Both the position numbers and the translations under genes were made by a program. From Alnus glutinosa (lineage: Eukaryota > Streptophyta > Magnoliopsida > Fagales > Betulaceae): a DNA stretch of 64,000 nucleotides. The DNA is taken from positions 24,207,628 through 24,271,627 of the forward strand of contig NC_084897.1 of the NCBI RefSeq assembly GCF_958979055.1. Direction: 5' to 3'. Under the pieces are notes generated by a model. It was not told the DNA's origin. It saw nothing but the letters and a program-made list of their open reading frames with translations, and made no database searches. Below, in pieces: positions 35,578 through 46,986 of this stretch (position 1 is its first letter; each line of letters begins with the position of its first letter).

Positions 35578-37524
35578 ATGGCCACCATTTTCTTCAGCTT
35601 ATTCAAGCTACCACTCTTCTTTTTGCTTTTTATTCTTCCCTCTGCAAATTCAGTTTCTTTCAAAATATCTCGCTTTGAATCCAACGCGTCCAACATACTG
35701 TATCATGGAGATGCTGTACCTTCTGTTGGAGCCGTTGAGATGAACAAAGTCAACTATCTATGCCGTGTTGGTTGGGCCACCTTTGTGGAGAGGGTGCCAC
35801 ACTCGGACTCCAATACTGGAAACCTCTCCGACTTCACAACTCATTTCTCCTTCATTATTGACACCACAGGCAGTTCTAGTTATGGTCATGGGCTTGTCTT
35901 CTTCATGGCTCCTGTTGGGTTTGAAATCCCACCGAATTCAGCAGGTGGCTTTCTAGGCCTATTCAACACCACAACCAGCGATTCATCTCAGAACCAAATT
36001 GTTCTGGTGGAGTTCGATTCTTACGTTAACACTGAATGGGATCCTCCGGTTGAGCATGTGGGGATTAACAACAACTCCATTTCTTCTGCCGTTTACACCT
36101 CTTGGAATGCTAGTTTACACAGTGGAGATACAGTAGATGCATCGATTGTCTATAACGCTACTACCAAGAATTTGAGCGTCTCTTGGTCCTACGAAAGGAC
36201 TTCTAATTCAAAGGAAAATACTAGTCTTTCCTACAATATTGATCTCTCCAAGGTTCTTCCTGACTGGGTCACAATTGGATTTTCAGCTGCTACTGGTTCG
36301 TTTGTAGAGCGACATACGCTTCTGTCATGGGAATTCAGCTCAAGCTTGGAAATAAAAGAGACAAGTGGAAAGAAAGCAAAAAATATAAGATTAATCGTGG
36401 GTCTGACAGTTTCTGGTGGTGTTTTGATAGCTGGGTTGATTGTAGCATTTGCAATATTCTGGAGGCATAAGCAAAAGAAAAGAACAACAGAAGAGACAGC
36501 GAACTTAACATCGATAAACGACGACCTAGAAAGAGGAGCGGGACCGAGAAGGTTTTCTTATAACGAGCTTGCTTTAGCCACCTACAACTTCTCAAATGAG
36601 AGGAAATTGGGTGAAGGAGGGTTCGGCGCCGTATACAAGGGGTATTTAACTGATTTAGACATTCCAATCGCAGTGAAGAAAATCTCAAGAGGGTCTAAAC
36701 AGGGGAAGAAAGAATACATCACCGAGGTGAAGATCATTAGCCGGCTGAGGCACCGGAATCTTGTGCAACTCATAGGATGGTGTCATGACAAAGGTGAGTT
36801 CCTACTTGTATACGAGTTTATGCCAAATGGTAGCCTTGATGCTCACCTCTTTGGGAAGAGGAGTCCTCTCCCTTGGGTAGTGAGATACAAGATATCTCTT
36901 GGGTTGGCCTCCGCGTTGCTCTATCTCCATGAAGAGTGGGAGCAATGTGTGGTGCACCGGGATATCAAATCCAGCAATGTCATTCTAGACTCTAGTTTCG
37001 CTGTCAAGGTTGGTGACTTTGGGTTAGCTCGGCTTATGGATCACGAGCTAGGTCCCCAAACAACCGGATTGGCCGGAACTTTAGGATACATGGCTCCAGA
37101 ATACATAAGCACTGGTAGGGCTAGTAAAGAGTCGGACGTGTATAGCTTTGGGGTGGTTGCATTAGAGATTGCTACTGGAAGAAGGTCAGGTTATCCTATG
37201 GAAGAGGACTCTGACGTAGGGTTGGTTCAGTGGGTTTGGAATCATTATGGGAGAGGAGATCTTCTTTTGGCAGTGGATGCGAAGCTGCATAATGATCTTG
37301 ACGAAAAACAGGTCGAGTGCTTGATTATTGTTGGACTTTGGTGTGCTCACCCTGATCGAAGTCTTAGGCCCTCCATTAGGCAAGCAATTCACGTTCTTAA
37401 TTTTGATGCAACAACACCAAATCTTCCAACACAGATGCCTGCTCCCATGTATCATGTACCGATAACATCAGTCGGCTCCAGTGAACCTTTGATCACTACA
37501 AGCCTTCAAGGGGTAGGTCGTTGA
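35578..37524 (+). CDS. L-type lectin-domain receptor kinase, clade IX-like (third, diverged copy)
   Basis: An intact single-exon receptor kinase of 648 residues when started at the ATG at 35578 (context gccATGGcc, directly before the hydrophobic signal peptide); the frame is open back to 35488. Signal peptide about 1-25, legume-lectin domain about 26-258, transmembrane helix about 271-295, kinase domain about 338-610. The lectin metal site is complete (E145, D147, N151, D154, H160), but the conserved sugar-loop GDG is GHG (H104), which should weaken or abolish ordinary lectin sugar binding. The kinase has GEGGFGAVYKG, K367, HRD 460-462 and DFG 480-482, so it looks active. It is clearly related to, but well diverged from, the pair at 7046 and 44878. 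It lies between the duplication units and has no partner in them. Confidence 0.93.
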   Translation: MATIFFSLFKLPLFFLLFILPSANSVSFKISRFESNASNILYHGDAVPSVGAVEMNKVNYLCRVGWATFVERVPHSDSNTGNLSDFTTHFSFIIDTTGSSSYGHGLVFFMAPVGFEIPPNSAGGFLGLFNTTTSDSSQNQIVLVEFDSYVNTEWDPPVEHVGINNNSISSAVYTSWNASLHSGDTVDASIVYNATTKNLSVSWSYERTSNSKENTSLSYNIDLSKVLPDWVTIGFSAATGSFVERHTLLSWEFSSSLEIKETSGKKAKNIRLIVGLTVSGGVLIAGLIVAFAIFWRHKQKKRTTEETANLTSINDDLERGAGPRRFSYNELALATYNFSNERKLGEGGFGAVYKGYLTDLDIPIAVKKISRGSKQGKKEYITEVKIISRLRHRNLVQLIGWCHDKGEFLLVYEFMPNGSLDAHLFGKRSPLPWVVRYKISLGLASALLYLHEEWEQCVVHRDIKSSNVILDSSFAVKVGDFGLARLMDHELGPQTTGLAGTLGYMAPEYISTGRASKESDVYSFGVVALEIATGRRSGYPMEEDSDVGLVQWVWNHYGRGDLLLAVDAKLHNDLDEKQVECLIIVGLWCAHPDRSLRPSIRQAIHVLNFDATTPNLPTQMPAPMYHVPITSVGSSEPLITTSLQGVGR

Positions 37525-38715
37525 ATTAACTTTTAAAAACTGTTTATATTGTCTATTAATTAATTGTCTGTTTATCTGTGGGATCGTTAAGTTCTATGCA
37601 TATATGCATCACACTCCTTGAAAATGTGTTATACAACTTCTCATTTCCAATACAATATCTTCAAATGCTGAATGAGAAAGACGCTCGATATGCCTTACTG
37701 CATAACGGTCTCCTCGGACTGCAGAAGAAATTGCTTTCTAAGATTAGATGGGAAGTGAAAGCCTGGTTGCGCTCTAAGGCGTCTCAGAAGTAGGCCCGTT
37801 CCTATGTTCTGGTCCTCTATTTTCTTGTTTTTCTTTTTCTTTTTCTTTTTTTTTTTCTTGTTTTTTTTCTTGTTTTTTTTTTTTTTTTTTTTTTTTTTCT
37901 GTTGGTTGCTATGTGATTCTAAGTGTTGTTTGAGAACTGTGATTCCAGTTTCTGGAGTGTGTAGAAGTTGAGTTTGATCAATAAAGATTTAATTTATTCA
38001 CCCAAAAAAAAATGACGCACGATCATAATTGTGCTTGACCAAATTGGATTAGATTAACATGTTATCTTAATACTTTTTTTTCTCTCTCTCTCTCTCTCTC
38101 TTTAATTTGTTATATTAATATAGTCTTTCTTTTTCTTATTTTTACGTGCCTTCAATGGGATCTAGAAACTCGATCTGCTATTATCTTCTTCGTTTTTGTA
38201 TAATGATTTAAAAACTAATATATATAACTTATAATTAACTAATTATAAGATGGTGTCTGCCCTAGCCTTGATCTGTGCATCTCACTAATCGGATTTGATG
38301 GGCTAGCTTGATTTCCATACAATCATTCATCATAGCTAGAATAATTGAAATGGTGCATTCATGTGCAACATGAGATCGAGTCAACATCTTCGAATATAGT
38401 TTAGAGTGGGGCCAAATGTTAAATTAGGTTGGAGCAGCCATGGGAACACAGAAGCCAGCTAGCTGGTTGCCCTTAACATTGAGCCTGTCTAGCTCGTGAC
38501 CTAGCTGTGTGTGAAAAGCCTGGTCCATTTTCACCTACGCCAATGATGTTGGTTTTTTCAATTTTTTTTTTTCCTTAAAACCTTAACCATTAATTTTAAT
38601 TAAATTTTTTTTTTTAATGAAGAATCTACTATTATTAAAAGATTCTTAATTTTTTTTTATTAATTGTCATAGGTTAAAATAACAAAATCGAAATTATTTA
38701 ATACAAAATAGTGAT
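37525..38715. other. Intergenic region after the third LecRK
   Basis: At 37660-37793 an open frame ends LQKKLLSKIRWEVKAWLRSK-ASQK followed by a long T-rich tract, AATAAA near 37979 and an A run near 38005. It looks like the 3' end of a retroposed or exon-derived transcript, but the source gene is not recognised. Otherwise poly(T), (CT)n near 38080 and no gene. Confidence 0.4.
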
Positions 38716-39314
38716 TAACATTTCAAGACTATTATCTAAAAGAAAGCTTGACAAAATGCTAATTCATGCATTTAATTTCTCCTTGGTAGTAATTCACGTT
38801 TGCGTGTCATATTCGAATTATGTTGAGGCATATGTGTAAGACTATATAATGTTAATCTTAATTCGATTCATTTAATTATATAAGTAAAATTTTTCAATTT
38901 TAACCCATTAATTTTGTGTTGAATTCATATTGAATTCTCGAATTGTGTCAAAATTGTAAACCTTTATATTGCATGGAAAAGTGATTGGTGTATAACAGTT
39001 GTGCACCATACAAGACACATAGTGTTAGACCCATGTGGTGGGTCCCACTCACATGAGCCTCACCCCATGTGTCTAATGTTATGTAAGAATATTTTCCTTA
39101 TTGCATACAGTTGTGAATGGTACTGTCAAACACTAACCGCCCTTTGTTTATGACCGCATTTGGATTTGTGTTCCGTCTAAAAAAAAAATGGCTTTTGGGA
39201 CTACAATGATAAAGTCCATTGAGCCTTACTCTTTCATAAAATGCACGTTAAGGGAGGATGTTTGTTTAAGGCTTATAAAGCTCACAACCCAGGCATACTT
39301 TGGCAATGTGGGAC

Positions 39315-39715
39315 TGATGCAGGAGAAAATCAGACACTATTTGAAGATTATTTCTTGAATAAGATCAGCCCGAGAATGGAAATGATTGTACAAAATATTT
39401 GAAGAATATTTTTAGAATAATATATTTCATGGGAAGAATCGTACAAAATATTTGAAGAATATTTTTAAAATAATATATTTTATTTTTTGTATTTCGTTTT
39501 ATTAGGGTTTTGCTATTTTTGGTAAAATCTTACTAATTGTCGAATTTTCAGCTATATTAGCCTGGCTTGTGGGCGTTTTCCAGCAGTTGTTGATTATTAA
39601 TAATTTTATCAAATTCAGAGTTTGTCTCTGTTTTTGGGGTAGTTTTCCTGTTTTCTTCCTTGCAAATTACTTGTTGATTAGCCTACAGAATAATCGCTAT
39701 TCTATTCCGGCGTCA
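39315..39715 (+). repeat. 5' LTR of element 1
   Basis: 401 bp. The shared start is TGATGCAGGAGAAAATCA and the shared end CTATTCCGGCGTCA. It contains 'gtacaaaatatttgaagaat' twice, whereas the 3' LTR has lost part of one copy. Confidence 0.9.
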
Positions 39716-39717
39716 AT

Positions 39718-39729
39718 TGGTATCAGAGC
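39718..39729 (+). other. Primer-binding site, initiator Met-tRNA
   Basis: TGGTATCAGAGC starts two bases after the 5' LTR. It is the standard plant initiator-methionine tRNA primer site for minus-strand DNA synthesis. Confidence 0.92.
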
Positions 39730-39767
39730 TTCAACACTTTCCTGAGACAAGTTCTTCATCAGTTTTG

Positions 39768-40772
39768 ATGGCTGGTGGTCGCGATCGTAGTGGTCGTCGT
39801 GGGCAGGTTCCAAATGAGGAAGCTCCGCACTATGATCATAATGTTCAGGATGTGATGATTAAGGATTTGCAGAGGCAAGTTGCAAAGTTAACCCAGCGCC
39901 TAGCGGCACAAGAAGTTGGCAATCATGAGATGGAGAACTTCGATTCCAATTCCACCTTCGATAACCCGTATCACAATCTTGCTCCATACAGGGTGTCCGG
40001 GATGAAGAATTTGTTGATGAAGAGTTTCAAGAAGACGAGTTCGTTGATGAGGAGTTCATACATGGAGATGTTCGATCATGATGATGTTGAACATGAAGAT
40101 GTTGAAGATCCTACACAAGGATTAGTGGATTGGGATTCTCCACCAATTTATGATATTGATATCAAGGATGAAGATCTTGTGGGAGATTCTTTGTCGTATG
40201 ATCAAGAAAAAAAATATGTAGTAGATTTAGATTGGGTCTCTCCAAAAATTTATAACGACATCTATCCTGATGAAAAGGATTTATTGAATGAGGTAAGTTT
40301 TATGGTTTATGAAATAAAATTTATTGAAGAAAATAATGATTACCATATGTTTGATGAAAGTCCACGTAACGAGGGATTTCAGTTGAGTAATGAGAAAATT
40401 AGTTATGTTGATTTCATTGGGATTGAAAGATTTCTATCAAATTAACATAGTAATAAGTTGGATGTTGGTTTCGACGTGTTAGCTGACAATTTTAATTTTT
40501 GTGGTCAAGAAAGAATTGATAATTGTTTGAAGAATTTTATGGAGTGTGAATTGGAGAAAATAAATAAAAGACGAGAGAAGATTGATTTATTTCAATTTAG
40601 TGTGAGGCTAGTTGTTGTGATGGGTTGCAACTTGTTTATCTTCTGGTTTCAAGTCAATTTGGTATTGAGAAATACGGGATGTAATGAATTGATCGGCCAT
40701 CCAAAAGATCGAGGAAAAGAAGAATTGAATTCGAGGACGAATTCTTTCCAACCTGGTGAGACTGATGCATGA
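39768..40772 (+). pseudogene. Gag-like relic of LTR element 1
   Basis: The frame from ATG 39768 begins MAGGRDRSGRRGQVPNEEAP and continues DVMIKDLQRQVAKLTQRLAA, a start seen in plant Ty3/gypsy Gag proteins. It is followed by an acidic region (DDVEHEDVEDPTQGL) and a TAA at 40443-40445. The same frame continues (HSNKLDVGFDVLAD...) to 40772, and element 2 has a sense codon at that stop. Near the end is a hydrophobic stretch LVVVMGCNLFIFWFQV. The nucleocapsid and all Pol domains are missing. Confidence 0.65.
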
Positions 40773-41153
40773 GAAAATCAAACACAATATTTGAAAATTA
40801 TTTCTTGAATAAGATCAGCCCGAGAATGGAAATGATCGTACAAAATATTTTTAGAATAATATATTTCATGGGAAGAATCGTACAAAATATTTGAAGAATA
40901 TTTTTAGAATAATATATTTTATTTGTTGTATTTCGTTTTATTAGGGTTTTGCTATTTTTGGTAAAATCTTTCTAATTGTCGAATTTTCAGCTATATTAGC
41001 CGGCTTGTGGGCGTTTTCCAGCAGTTATTGATTATTAATAATTTTATCAAATTCAGAGTTTGTCTTTGTTTTTGGGGTAATTTTCCTGTTTTCTTCCTTG
41101 CAAATTACCTGTTGATTAGCTTACAGAATAATCGCTATTATATTCCGGCGTCA
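40763..41153 (+). repeat. 3' LTR of element 1
   Basis: 391 bp, matching the 5' LTR apart from small indels and substitutions. It follows 'TTCTTTCCAACCTGGTGAGAC'-type sequence in the usual polypurine-tract position. Confidence 0.9.
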
Positions 41154-44100
41154 GGGACTCTTAACGCGCCCCCTCATGTGTGGTACTAGTGTCTAAATAC
41201 GTGTACAACAAGTGGGAAGGTTCAACATTGTCCAAGGCCCTGAAGCTCTGATATATACCATGATAAAATCCATTGAACCTTACCCTTCCACAAAAGATAC
41301 TTTAAGAGAAATTGTTTGCTTAAAACTAATAAAGCCTACAAGCCAAACATAATTAACTTGCAATGTGTGACTCCTAACATACAAACCGAGGGAAAGGTTT
41401 TGCCCAAAAGCCCAGTTTTCAGGTAATGCAGGGGAAGCTCATTGGGATTTAAGAAATGATCCCTTCAGCAAGAACTCAAGAGCATTCACATTGAACTTTT
41501 CAAATTTTTTTTTTTAAAAAAACTTAACTTTAAAAATTTACTTAATTAGTTGATTTAGCTAGCCATTTTCAAAACCACTAAACATCAAATTTTCTAAATA
41601 TTTCTAGCTCTACTAGTTAAACTATATATATAGATATTTATGAAACCAAATTTTGAATTATTTACATTAAAAATCTACTTTAGTTTAGAGGAAAGATGAA
41701 AAAAAAAATGAGATAAATAACATTAAAAAATCTTTAACTTTCATTTTTTTTTTTTTTTTTTTCCATTTAGAGAGCGATACTGACAAAAAAAAAATATATA
41801 ACATTGAGTAGGAGTAATTCTACAAGTCCCTGTTGTGTTACTCCAATAATTAATTAATAAGGTAACTTTTAAAATTACTAGTTGATCAAAATTTAATTTA
41901 ATAATGATCACTTACAAACTTAATGATGATTTTAAAAGTCATATTATTATTAGAGGAACACAAGAGAGAGGAACATAAGAGAGACTTCTAGCAATATTAC
42001 TCATTGAGTGGAGAGTTTGTTAAATTGTATATTTTGTGAGTTTTGTTAATGCTCTAAAATTAAAACTAGAGAGTTCAATGTGAATGCTCTAAAATTAATT
42101 ATTGGAAAAAAAAAAAAAAAACAATTTAGCCCCCCAAATTACAATCATTTCTCCGGATAGTCTCCCAAACTACCAAGGTTTGCACTCTGGCCATCCAAAC
42201 TACCAAAACCTTTAAAAGATGCCCCTTTTAGTGAAATATCCCCATAATACCAATGCCACGTGTTTAGCTGCAGGCGTGCATCGTGCCCAACGATGATGCA
42301 GGAAAGTAGTACATCCTCCGATCAATCGCAATATTTTTTTAAAAATAAAATTTTAGTTTTTCTATAGTTTTAAAATTTTATTATTATTTTTTTGATTTTT
42401 TTTTGAATTTTTTAATTAAAAAATGACACATAGCATGGGTATTATATGGATATTTCTCCAAAAGATACATTTTTCAAAGGTTTTAGTAATTTGAAAGGCT
42501 AGAATGTACGTCTTGATAATTTTGGGGGCTATATGAAGAAATTGTGGTAATTTGAAGGGTTAAATTATATTTTTTTTCCTTAATTATTTGACCGTGAAAG
42601 ACAAATTGTCGTTATTGCCCATGACGAGGGACGTGGAGGGAGCTTTGATCGATGGAAAACAAGGAAAAAGCAGGTAGCTTAATCTATATGAACTTTGGTT
42701 TTCTCGGCCAGAGCATAGCTAGGTTGATATTCTTCGCAAGATAGTGATCATCGATCAAATTCGGTCTTTTCAAAGACCAAAGAGACAGACATCTTTTTAT
42801 TCCAAATGCAGATGCAAGAGAACCAAAGATTATAGTGACACCCCAATGGTGACGGCAAAATCATCTTAGAGGTTTAAGTTAGTGAGAGAATATAAGAAGT
42901 GAAAAAAAAAAAAAAAAAAAAAAGAGGAAGAATTTCGGTATAAACAAGATATATATCTGTCTTAGGTTGGTGGTAAGCGATCGTCGGCTATGCATAAGGA
43001 TTAAGGATTGAAGGCAATTCAGGAGACAACTTAGCTCCTTGAGCTGATATATATATCCGGCCAGTCAAGATACGTTAACGACATCAACTCGATCACCATG
43101 AGACAACTTAGCTCGAACTATGACTCCCGCATCACCTAATTAATGGCTTTAGTGCACTTTTCTTCAAGACTACCTTCAGGTTTGGGAGAGTACTTCTCAA
43201 AGAGGTCAACGCTACTACGTACGTAATATAAGCCTTAATTTCTTTAAATTCAAAATCTCAAATTCTGACCATTTCAAGAACTAAACAGCTAGCTTTTGAT
43301 ACATAATTCATTTTTTTTTTTTTAATAAAAAACAACGTGACCATAATAGCATGCACTTTCTTGCTATGATCAAGCTGCATAGGAGGTGCCTAGACGGTTC
43401 ATTGATCGTACTTAATTAATTAATTTATGACAATTTCAATCTGATCAATATTACTTTTTTCAACCAATATTCGTGAAACCAGAAACAGATCGACTGAAAA
43501 GAGTAGTCTCCTTTTATGTATTCAGAAAGATCTTATTGTGGTATATATATATATATATATATATGGAGCTAGTGGTATTAGAGAATTATATTTAGAACCT
43601 ATTTTTGGGAGAGGTTAGGATAAGTAACATTGGAAAGAGTGGCTCTAATTAGGCTCTTTCAAAGAAGCCACGACCTCTTATATATATATATATATATATA
43701 TATTAATGAAATATTGTGTGATGATATTATTCAAGAAATACAGGGTTTTACATATATATAAATCCTTACATGCAATATGGTAAACGTTACGTTACATGGA
43801 AATCACCTTACCAAAATAGTACGTACCACATATTACTCTAAATATTTCGTAAGAGATATCAGTTCATGTACAAGGTGATCGATTACATATATTTCATCAC
43901 GATGAAAGGGAAGTGGCTCAATATATAGCAATGAATCCAATGATATCCCCGAACCCTAGGCCGTAGCAATGTGCCTCAAGCTTTTTCGAATTGGCCAAAC
44001 CAGCTCAAGGACAAATCACGACAAAAGCCACATGGTTAATTTTTCCTTTTATTTTCCCTTTTCGCAGGGCGAGGATGTAGAGGGCATTCTTAATGAACAC

Positions 44101-44877
44101 AACTAGGCTATATCGTACCTTCGAAAGTTCAGAACAACTAAAGACGGCAACCAGCTTAATTTATTAATTTGAGAAATAACGCATTGTTCTCCCGTTTGTC
44201 GCACTGGCTTTTGTGAATTGAAAGAGTCAAAGAGCTTCATCGATCCTTTTGTCATTCTCTTATTGTTAATTTGCTAGAAAGCATATTATTATAATAAGAT
44301 TTTGATGCCGTCGCAAAAACTCCGGACCAAGCATCATGGCTTGTCTTGTTGATCGTCAGCATCATATATAGTGATTCTGATTCAATATCCCAAGACATTT
44401 AATTGGTTGAAACTTTCAATCATGTTCATAGCCTAAGTTGGAGTAGCTAGCTAGCTAGCTAGATCAGATGGAGCAATGTAAAATAATAAAAGTGAATAAA
44501 GAAACCCTGAATAAAAAATTTAAAAAAAAAAAAAAAAAAAAACTCGCGAGCATAAAATACTGTCCCAACCTGCTGACCAAACGTTGGCAGCTTGTATTGA
44601 CTGTCATTTGGTCGAAACATTCGTCCATGATCCTGATCATATACTTGCATTTGATCAAGAGCTTAGGATGGTCCCACGGGTGCTAAGCATATGTGAGCCG
44701 GCCGTTTGATCGAGTTGATATTAATGTGGTACTAGGATTCATAATTTGGAAGTGCCGGCGAATACTGATGAGGTCAATCGAATCGACCAAGTAAACCAAA
44801 TAAAGAATTAAAGAAAAGCTATGAAATAAGACAACGCAGCTACTCCTAGGCCTTGCCATCTACCTGACCTTCATTCA
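41154..44877. other. Intergenic region upstream of LecRK copy B
   Basis: Counterpart of 3330-7045. It holds the second part of the dispersed repeat, the inverted-repeat element at 42122-42570, poly(A) and TA runs. No gene is supported. Confidence 0.6.
42122..42570. repeat. Inverted-repeat (foldback/MITE-like) element, copy in unit B
   Basis: Same element as at 4269-4696: the left arm reads AATTTAGCCCCCCAAATTAC and the right arm tttgaagggttaaattatat. It has accumulated small differences from the unit A copy. Confidence 0.5.
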
Positions 44878-46986
44878 TTGATCTCTCTCTGTTCTTCAAC
44901 CATGAATGTCTCCAACATATGTTCTTTCCTTCTTCAACCTCAAAGAATCCATTCTCTTCATCTCAATCTGCTCTTCATCTTCTTTTTATTGCTGCTTCCC
45001 CATGCAAAATCAATTTCCTTCAACTTCCCTAGTTTCCCGACAAATATGAATAACATGACATTCCTGGGTGACGCATTCACGTCCGGAGGAGCTCTCCAAC
45101 TTACAAAGAATCAAATTGACGCCAACATCACATTCAGTGCGGGTCGTGCCTCATATGCTGAGCCCGTGCGCCTTTGGGATGCCAAGACAGGGAGGCTTAC
45201 AGACTTCACCACCCACTTCTCCTTTAGCATAACCGCTGTTAATCAGTCGGATCACGGAGACGGGCTCTCCTTCTTTATTGCGCCATTTCAGTCTGACATC
45301 CCTAAAAATTCAAGCGGCGGGTATCTTGGACTGTTTGGTTCGGCAACCGCGCTCAACAACTCTTTGAATCAAATTGTTGCAGTTGAGTTTGACACTTACC
45401 AAAATGATTGGGATCCAAGCGATGATCATGTCGGAATCAATGTCAACACCATTGTCTCAGCGGCAAATGTCTCGTGGAAAACTAGCATGAGGACAGGGTC
45501 AACAGGAAATGCATGGGTAAGTTACAACTCAACCACCAAAAATCTAAGTGTCTTCTTAACGTATGCTGATAATCCAGCCTTCAATGGGGATTCTATCCTT
45601 TCATATGTTGTTGATTTGCGGAATGTTTTGCCGGAATGGGTTAGAGTTGGTTTCTCCGCAGCTACAGGTCAGTGGATTGAGTTGCATGCAGTAAGTTCTT
45701 GGTCATTCGATTCAACCTTGGAGACCAACGATGGGAAGAAAAACAGAATGGGGTTGGTGATTGGTTTAACCGTGGGTTTTGGTGTATTGGGTTGTGGATT
45801 TGGTCTACTTTGGTTCATCTGTTGGAGAAAAAGGGCCGGTGGGAAAAAAGAAGATTTGGACGGAGATATCGGTATGGATGACGAATTTGAAAAAGGAACC
45901 GGCCCAAGGAGGTTCACTTACCGTGAGCTTATCCGTGCAACAAAAAACTTTGCCGAAGGAGGGAAGCTTGGAGAGGGAGGATTCGGAGGCGTTTACAAAG
46001 GTTTGTTAAGTGAATCCAATACAGACGTTGCTGTTAAGAGGGTCTCAAAGGGATCAAAGCAGGGGAAAAAGGAGTACATAGCAGAAGTGAGAATCATTAG
46101 TCGTTTGAGGCACAGGAATTTGGTTCAACTAATTGGTTGGTGCCATGAAAAGGGTGAGTTCCTTCTCGTCTACGAGTACATGCCTAATGGAAGCCTTGAT
46201 ACTCATCTTTTTGGTGGGAAGACTATGCTGACATGGGCAGTAAGGTACAAAGTAGCCCTTGGATTGGCTTCTTCTCTGCTCTACCTTCATGAAGAGTGGG
46301 AACAATGTGTTGTCCACAGGGATATCAAGTCAAGCAATATCATGTTAGACGCAAATTTCAATGCCAAGCTCGGCGATTTTGGTCTTGCAAGGCTTGTAGA
46401 CCATGAGTTGGGCTCACAAACAACTGTTTTGGCCGGCACCATGGGCTACCTAGCGCCGGAGTGTGTCACCACCGGCAAGGCCAGCAAGGAATCCGATGTC
46501 TACAGTTTTGGGGTGGTTTCCCTTGAGATTGCATGCGGAAGAAAACCAGTGGAACCCAGAGCAGAACAGAGCAAGGTAAGGCTGGTAGAGTATGTATGGG
46601 ATCTGTATGGAAAAGGCCAGCTCCTTGAAGCTGTTGATAAGGGATTAAGTATGGAATTTGATGAGAAACAAACGGAGTGCTTGATGGTCGTTGGATTATG
46701 GTGTTGCCATCCTGATCCAACCAACCGGCCGTCGATAAGGCAAGTGATAAATGTTCTTAATTCTGAAGCTCCCTTGCCAAACCTTCCGTCGAAGTTTCCG
46801 GTGCCAATGTATTTTGCACCTCCAATGCATATGTGTAGATTCTCCTATACATCTTCATCTGCTCTCACAGGGTCATCGAAAGATCAGACGCAGTGTTCGT
46901 GTAGCAGTTACTCTACTACTCATTCATCTGCTTCAGCCGGCTCTAGAACAGCTCTTCTAATTAACTCAGGCAAAACTGATGTGTAG
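44878..46986 (+). CDS. L-type lectin-domain receptor kinase, clade IX-like (copy B)
   Basis: Intact, single exon, 702 residues, with the same layout as copy A: signal peptide about 1-44, lectin domain about 45-285, transmembrane helix about 292-316, kinase about 358-630. The metal-site series is E170, D172, Y174, N176, D179, H184; the sugar-loop Asp D128 and kinase K387, HRD 480-482 and DFG 500-502 are all present. Comparing the two proteins by eye gives 30 substitutions and one single-residue indel. Twenty-four substitutions lie before residue 335 (ectodomain, transmembrane and juxtamembrane) and six in the kinase and tail. The start is uncertain between Met1 and Met9, as in copy A. Confidence 0.95.
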   Translation: MISLCSSTMNVSNICSFLLQPQRIHSLHLNLLFIFFLLLLPHAKSISFNFPSFPTNMNNMTFLGDAFTSGGALQLTKNQIDANITFSAGRASYAEPVRLWDAKTGRLTDFTTHFSFSITAVNQSDHGDGLSFFIAPFQSDIPKNSSGGYLGLFGSATALNNSLNQIVAVEFDTYQNDWDPSDDHVGINVNTIVSAANVSWKTSMRTGSTGNAWVSYNSTTKNLSVFLTYADNPAFNGDSILSYVVDLRNVLPEWVRVGFSAATGQWIELHAVSSWSFDSTLETNDGKKNRMGLVIGLTVGFGVLGCGFGLLWFICWRKRAGGKKEDLDGDIGMDDEFEKGTGPRRFTYRELIRATKNFAEGGKLGEGGFGGVYKGLLSESNTDVAVKRVSKGSKQGKKEYIAEVRIISRLRHRNLVQLIGWCHEKGEFLLVYEYMPNGSLDTHLFGGKTMLTWAVRYKVALGLASSLLYLHEEWEQCVVHRDIKSSNIMLDANFNAKLGDFGLARLVDHELGSQTTVLAGTMGYLAPECVTTGKASKESDVYSFGVVSLEIACGRKPVEPRAEQSKVRLVEYVWDLYGKGQLLEAVDKGLSMEFDEKQTECLMVVGLWCCHPDPTNRPSIRQVINVLNSEAPLPNLPSKFPVPMYFAPPMHMCRFSYTSSSALTGSSKDQTQCSCSSYSTTHSSASAGSRTALLINSGKTDV

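Larger units (their letters stand above)
39315..41153 (+). mobile_element. Non-autonomous LTR retrotransposon 1, in unit B
   Basis: 1839 bp with 5' LTR 39315-39715 and 3' LTR 40763-41153, both TGATGCA...GGCGTCA (TG..CA). A perfect 5-bp target duplication GGGAC flanks it (39310-39314 and 41154-41158), and unit A has the empty site GTGGGACTCTTAAC near 3331. The internal part has an initiator-Met-tRNA primer site and only a gag-like fragment. No protease, reverse transcriptase, RNase H or integrase is present, so mobility would depend on another element. The Gag start resembles Ty3/gypsy elements. Confidence 0.93.

Noticed and set aside
37578..37793. Small gene after the third LecRK
   Set aside because: The C-terminal part could be from a retroposed transcript with a poly(A) signal, but no family is recognisable and no start context supports a real gene.
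39718..39729. Part of a tRNA gene
   Set aside because: Only the 12 bases complementary to the initiator tRNA 3' end, directly after an LTR; this is a primer-binding site.
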